Shown here one piece after another: positions 6,664 to 9,752 of a DNA stretch of 9,752 bases. Location: the NCBI GenBank assembly GCA_003245395.1, contig QKDF01000112.1:1-9752 (forward strand). The letters run 5' to 3'. The stretch comes from Clostridia bacterium. Its GTDB lineage: Bacteria; Bacillota; Clostridia; Oscillospirales; Oscillospiraceae. Each line of letters opens with the position of its first letter. The stretch's first letter is position 1. Made by a program: the position numbers and the translations under genes. A model generated the notes under the pieces. That model did not search any database and had not been told where the DNA came from. It saw nothing but the letters and a program-made list of their open reading frames with translations.

Positions 6664-9090
6664 TTATCGGTGTGAAACGTGCCAGATGTTGTCGGCGTAT
6701 TCCCCCACCGCCCGATCCGCGGCAAAAATACCGCTGCGGGCGATGTTGTGCAGGCTCATCTCATTCCATTTCCTTCGGTCGGCATAAGTTCGAGCCATCT
6801 TCTCCTCCGCCCGGCAATAGGCGGCAAAATCCGCCAGCAGCAAGTATTCATCTGCCGGTGTCCCCCGCTCTCCGAACAGCAGCCGCTGATACAGATCCTC
6901 ATAGCGCACGCCGTCCCGGAATCCGGCCTTCAGGGAATCGAGCACCCGGTGGAGCAGCGGGTCACGGATATAGAGGCGCTGGGGCAGATATCCCTGCCGC
7001 TTGAGATTCTCCACCTCATCGGCACGCAGACCGAACAGGAACATGTTCTCATCCCCCAGCACGTCGTGCATCTCCACATTCGCGCCGTCCAGCGTGCCCA
7101 CAGTCAGCGCGCCGTTCATCATGAATTTCATGTTGCCGGTACCGCTGGCCTCTTTACCGGCGGTGGAAATCTGCTGGGAGACCTCCGAAGCCGGCATCAG
7201 ACGCTCAGCCAGAGACACGCGGTAATTCTCCAGAAACACTACCTGCAGCTTATCCTTGCAGACAGGATCGTGGTCGATCTGATCCGCCAGAGAGTTGATC
7301 AGGCGGATGATCCGTTTTGCCACGGCGTATCCCGGCGCAGCCTTGGCTCCGAACAGGAAGGTTCTGGGCTGCGTGATGGCATTTGGATCGTCCTGGAGTT
7401 TTTCATACAGTGCAATAATATTCAGCACATTGAGCAGCTGACGTTTATACTCGTGCAGCCGTTTAACCTGCACGTCGAAGATGGATGCCGGGTCCAGACT
7501 GACGCCCTGCTGCCTATAGGCGTAATCGGCAAAGGCCTCTTTGTTTTTGCGCTTGATCTCCTCCAGACGCTGCAGGACCTCCGAGTCTCCGGCAAAATCA
7601 TCCAGCCGCTTGAGGGCCATCGGTTCCATCAGATAGCGCTCTCCGCCTGTCAGGTCACAGATCAGGCTGTGCAGTCCGGGATTGATCTCCGAGAGCCAAC
7701 GGCGGTGATCAATGCCGTTGGTGACGTTTTTGAACTTATCCGGCTCCATGCCGCAGGCGTTTTTGAACACGTCCCTGCGCAGAATGTCCGAGTGCAGTGC
7801 GCTGACGCCGTTGACGGCCATACCTCCCGCAATGCACAGATTGGCCATGCGCACCACGCCGTCCCAGATAACCGCCATATCCCGAACCTTGTCCCGGTCA
7901 TGATAGAAGGCCTCGCAGCGTTCCTGCCAGCGCCGGGCAATCTCTGTGGTAATCTGCCAGACGCGGGGCAGCAGCCGCTGGAACAGGTCCTGCGGCCAGC
8001 GCTCCAGCGCCTCGGCCAGAACGGTATGGTTGGTATAGGCCACGGAACGGGTGGTGATCCCCCACGCCTCGTCCCAATCCATCCCCGCGTCATCAATCAG
8101 AATCCGCATCAGCTCCGGGATCACCAGGGCCGGATGGGTATCGTTGATCTGAATGACGTTCTTCTCATGGAAATTCTTCATGGTCCCATACCGCTCCATG
8201 TGCTTCTGGGTGATGCTCTGGACGGTGGCGGAGACAAAGAAATATTGCTGCTTGAGCCGCAGAGATTTGCCCTCAATATGGTTGTCCTCGGGGTAGAGTA
8301 CCTTGGCGATCACCTCCGCCATGGCCTCATTCTCCGTGGCCTTGAAGTACTCTCCCTTGGAGTAAAGGCTCATATCCACCGGTTCGGGTGACTTTGCGTC
8401 CCAGAGCCGCAGCACATTGGTGTGACGGGTATTGTATCCGGCGATCTCCATGTCATTGGGAATGGCCAGCACCGTGGTGGCGTCCTCCTGAACGATGTGC
8501 AGGTGTCCGTTGTCCCAGAACTCCCGCAGAGTGCCGCCGAAGCGAACCTCCTTGGCCTCTTCCGGCCTGGGCAGCAGCCAGGCAGCGCCCAGATCTTTCC
8601 AGTTATCCGGCAGTTCCACCTGCTGCCCTTCCACAATTTTCTGCTTGAAAATTCCCAGCTCGTAGCAGATCGAGTATCCCGCCGCGGGAATCTCCAGCGT
8701 CGTCATGGAATCCAGATAGCAGGCCGCCAGACGGCCGAGTCCTCCGTTGCCCAGCCCCGCATCCGGCTCCAGCTCAAAAATATCGGCAGCCTTGAAGCCC
8801 ATCTGCTCCAGCGCCTCTTTCAGCTGAGGCAATACCCCCAGATTATAGGCGTTTTTCTCCAAGCTCCGGCCCATCAGGAATTCCAAGGACAAATAATGAA
8901 CTTTCCGCTTCTCTTCCCGGGCAGTGGTCTTTTTCGTCTCCACCCCCCGCAGAGCCATGGTATCCCGCAAAACCAGAGCACAGGCACGCATCATTTCCGC
9001 CTCGCTGGCCTCTTCAGCAGTCTTTCCGAAGTGTATCATGAGTCTGGAGGTCAGCGCGTCCTCCAGCGATTTGGTTGTGAATGGCGTCAT
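6664..9090 (-). CDS. glgP: Glycogen/starch/alpha-glucan phosphorylase
   Basis: A cytosolic PLP enzyme of glycosyltransferase family 35. It removes terminal glucose from alpha-1,4-glucan with phosphate, giving glucose-1-phosphate. At 808 residues it has the usual bacterial length. Motifs in order: YLSLEFLMGR (66-75), GLGNGGLGRLAACYLDS (112-128), NDTHPAL (316-322), NGIDHRRW (458-465), KRLHEYKRQ (543-551) and the cofactor site EASGTGNMKF with PLP-binding Lys655, then GALTVGTLDGAN (660-671). The end, DNIWHV, is typical of the family. The start codon overlaps the stop of the upstream glycogen synthase as ATGA, with an AAAGGA site inside that gene, so the two are translationally coupled. The pairing of synthase and phosphorylase in one operon indicates glycogen storage and mobilisation. 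A long hairpin terminator follows. Confidence 0.97.
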   Translation of the reverse strand: MTPFTTKSLEDALTSRLMIHFGKTAEEASEAEMMRACALVLRDTMALRGVETKKTTAREEKRKVHYLSLEFLMGRSLEKNAYNLGVLPQLKEALEQMGFKAADIFELEPDAGLGNGGLGRLAACYLDSMTTLEIPAAGYSICYELGIFKQKIVEGQQVELPDNWKDLGAAWLLPRPEEAKEVRFGGTLREFWDNGHLHIVQEDATTVLAIPNDMEIAGYNTRHTNVLRLWDAKSPEPVDMSLYSKGEYFKATENEAMAEVIAKVLYPEDNHIEGKSLRLKQQYFFVSATVQSITQKHMERYGTMKNFHEKNVIQINDTHPALVIPELMRILIDDAGMDWDEAWGITTRSVAYTNHTVLAEALERWPQDLFQRLLPRVWQITTEIARRWQERCEAFYHDRDKVRDMAVIWDGVVRMANLCIAGGMAVNGVSALHSDILRRDVFKNACGMEPDKFKNVTNGIDHRRWLSEINPGLHSLICDLTGGERYLMEPMALKRLDDFAGDSEVLQRLEEIKRKNKEAFADYAYRQQGVSLDPASIFDVQVKRLHEYKRQLLNVLNIIALYEKLQDDPNAITQPRTFLFGAKAAPGYAVAKRIIRLINSLADQIDHDPVCKDKLQVVFLENYRVSLAERLMPASEVSQQISTAGKEASGTGNMKFMMNGALTVGTLDGANVEMHDVLGDENMFLFGLRADEVENLKRQGYLPQRLYIRDPLLHRVLDSLKAGFRDGVRYEDLYQRLLFGERGTPADEYLLLADFAAYCRAEEKMARTYADRRKWNEMSLHNIARSGIFAADRAVGEYADNIWHVSHR

Positions 9091-9752
9091 ACCGTTTCCT
9101 TTGCCACGGTCTTTTTCTTTCCAGCCGCGGCTCCTTTCTTTACAGAGGTCTCTTTCTGGGCGGTCTTCCTGCCGCCGGTCTTTTTCACTGGACTTTCGGC
9201 TGTCCGCTTTGCGGCCGTCGAAGTTCTTTTTGCCCGAGCCGTCTTCTTTTCAGCCGGAGCTGCGGGCTTGTCGGCGGACACCGCCTGTACCGGAGCGACG
9301 GCAGGTGCCTCCGCGGGGGCGGTCTCCTGCTCCGCGGGCTGTTTCTCTGGGGCAGCTTCCTGTTCCGCAGGTTGTTTCTCCGGGGCGGTCTCCTGCTCTA
9401 CAGGTTGTTTCTCCGGGGCGGTCTCCTGCTCCATCACGATTTCCGGCGTCTTTGTCTCTTCCGGCACAGGCGCTTCCGTTCCGGCGTCTCCCGCAGCTTC
9501 GTGCGTCTCCACGAGATTGAGGGCAGGTTCTTCTTCCGGTTCCGAAGCCGGAAGCGACGGTTCGGGCTTCACTGTCCGGGGCAATCCGGTGATGGAGCTG
9601 TAAATTCGCAGATATTCCCCGGCGCTGCGGCTCCAACTGAAGTCCCCGGCCATGGCCCGCAGCTGCAGCCGGCGGAACCGGTCCTTGCCGTTCCTGTAAA
9701 GGCCCACAGCCTGTCGGATGACAAAGAGCATATCACCGGAGTTATAGCTTGC
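9087..9752 (-). CDS. glgA: Glycogen synthase C-terminus with long acidic/basic tail (partial)
   Basis: The 5' part lies beyond the window. The visible 221 codons start with ASYNSGDMLFVIRQAVGLY and continue to AMAGDFSWSRSAGEYLRIY (to about 9590). This is the standard C-terminal end of GT5 ADP-glucose glycogen synthases, where DFSW..SA.EY..IY closes the protein. Here the same frame stays open for about 165 further residues. Counting from the Met at 9731, residues 51-160 are rich in Glu, Pro, Ala and Gln (net charge near -18) and include four 11-residue repeats. Residues 161-214 are rich in Lys, Ala and Thr (14 Lys, 4 Arg, 4 Glu) and look like a histone H1 tail. The stop overlaps the glgP start (ATGA). 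No stop or frameshift separates enzyme and tail, so this is one polypeptide as written. The enzyme end is a confident call; the tail's function is unknown. Confidence 0.88.
   Translation of the reverse strand, partial: ASYNSGDMLFVIRQAVGLYRNGKDRFRRLQLRAMAGDFSWSRSAGEYLRIYSSITGLPRTVKPEPSLPASEPEEEPALNLVETHEAAGDAGTEAPVPEETKTPEIVMEQETAPEKQPVEQETAPEKQPAEQEAAPEKQPAEQETAPAEAPAVAPVQAVSADKPAAPAEKKTARAKRTSTAAKRTAESPVKKTGGRKTAQKETSVKKGAAAGKKKTVAKETV
9300..9431 (-). repeat. Four tandem 33-bp units in the glgA tail
   Basis: Four in-frame units each encode 11 residues of the pattern EQETAPEKQP plus V or A. Units one and two differ only at the last residue, unit three has Ala for Thr, and unit four degenerates to EQETAPAEAPA. 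The DNA copies are close but not identical, for instance in the variants of the CTGCTCC and GTTGTTTCTC blocks. The copy number may vary between strains. Confidence 0.85.

Noticed and set aside
6679..8391. A 570-codon open frame on the plus strand opposite glgP
   Set aside because: It is the antisense shadow of a clearly recognised, full-length phosphorylase. Its translation has no family resemblance and it has no convincing ribosome binding site.
8422..9603. A 393-codon plus-strand frame opposite the glgP/glgA junction with a Cys/Ser/Gly repeat end
   Set aside because: The apparent repeats are only the complement of the 33-bp glgA array. The frame crosses two real genes and has no start signals of its own.

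Overview
The window is ordinary chromosomal DNA of a moderately GC-rich, Gram-positive anaerobe. The best guess is a gut Clostridia member of the Oscillospiraceae type. This rests on strong AGGAGG-type ribosome binding sites, clean sigma-A-like promoters, a diderm-unlike lipoprotein transporter, SLH (S-layer homology) repeats on a secreted protease, and a glgA-glgP glycogen pair. The assignment is an inference from protein style; no rRNA or marker gene is present. Coding density is high, no stretch over 300 bases lacks a gene, and I see no mobile element, CRISPR array, tRNA or rRNA.

Left part (1-3967, all minus strand): a nucleoside salvage block. Transcription starts at a promoter at 3939-3967 and runs through a metallo-beta-lactamase-fold hydrolase, deoC (deoxyribose-phosphate aldolase) and deoD (purine nucleoside phosphorylase), packed 14 and 1 nt apart. 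Next comes a BMP/PnrA-type lipoprotein, the presumed substrate-binding subunit of a nucleoside ABC transporter. It has its own strong promoter (1433-1461) and a hairpin terminator (130-159). Beyond the terminator a second promoter precedes the first seven codons of what looks like the transporter ATPase, cut by the window edge. Together: import of nucleosides, phosphorolysis to base plus (deoxy)ribose-1-phosphate, and aldol cleavage of deoxyribose-5-phosphate. The phosphopentomutase (deoB) needed between DeoD and DeoC is not in the window.

Middle (3968-6610): a divergent promoter pair, with -35 boxes only 6 bp apart, separates the deo operon from a plus-strand gene for an exported protease. 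That protein has a signal peptide, SLH-like repeats and a trypsin/HtrA-like domain without a PDZ domain. It converges on a minimal DEAD-box RNA helicase (minus strand), and the two share a 17-bp bidirectional terminator.

Right part (6617-9752, minus strand): the end of a glycogen operon. A glycogen synthase (glgA, cut by the window edge) overlaps glycogen phosphorylase (glgP) by ATGA, and glgP is followed by an 18-bp hairpin terminator.

The most unusual item is the C-terminus of GlgA. After the normal end of the enzyme the frame stays open for about 165 residues. These form an acidic Glu/Pro/Ala/Gln section with four 11-residue repeats, followed by a Lys/Ala/Thr-rich basic tail resembling histone H1. 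No entirely new system is evident; the rest is recognisable metabolism with some regulatory features worth checking.
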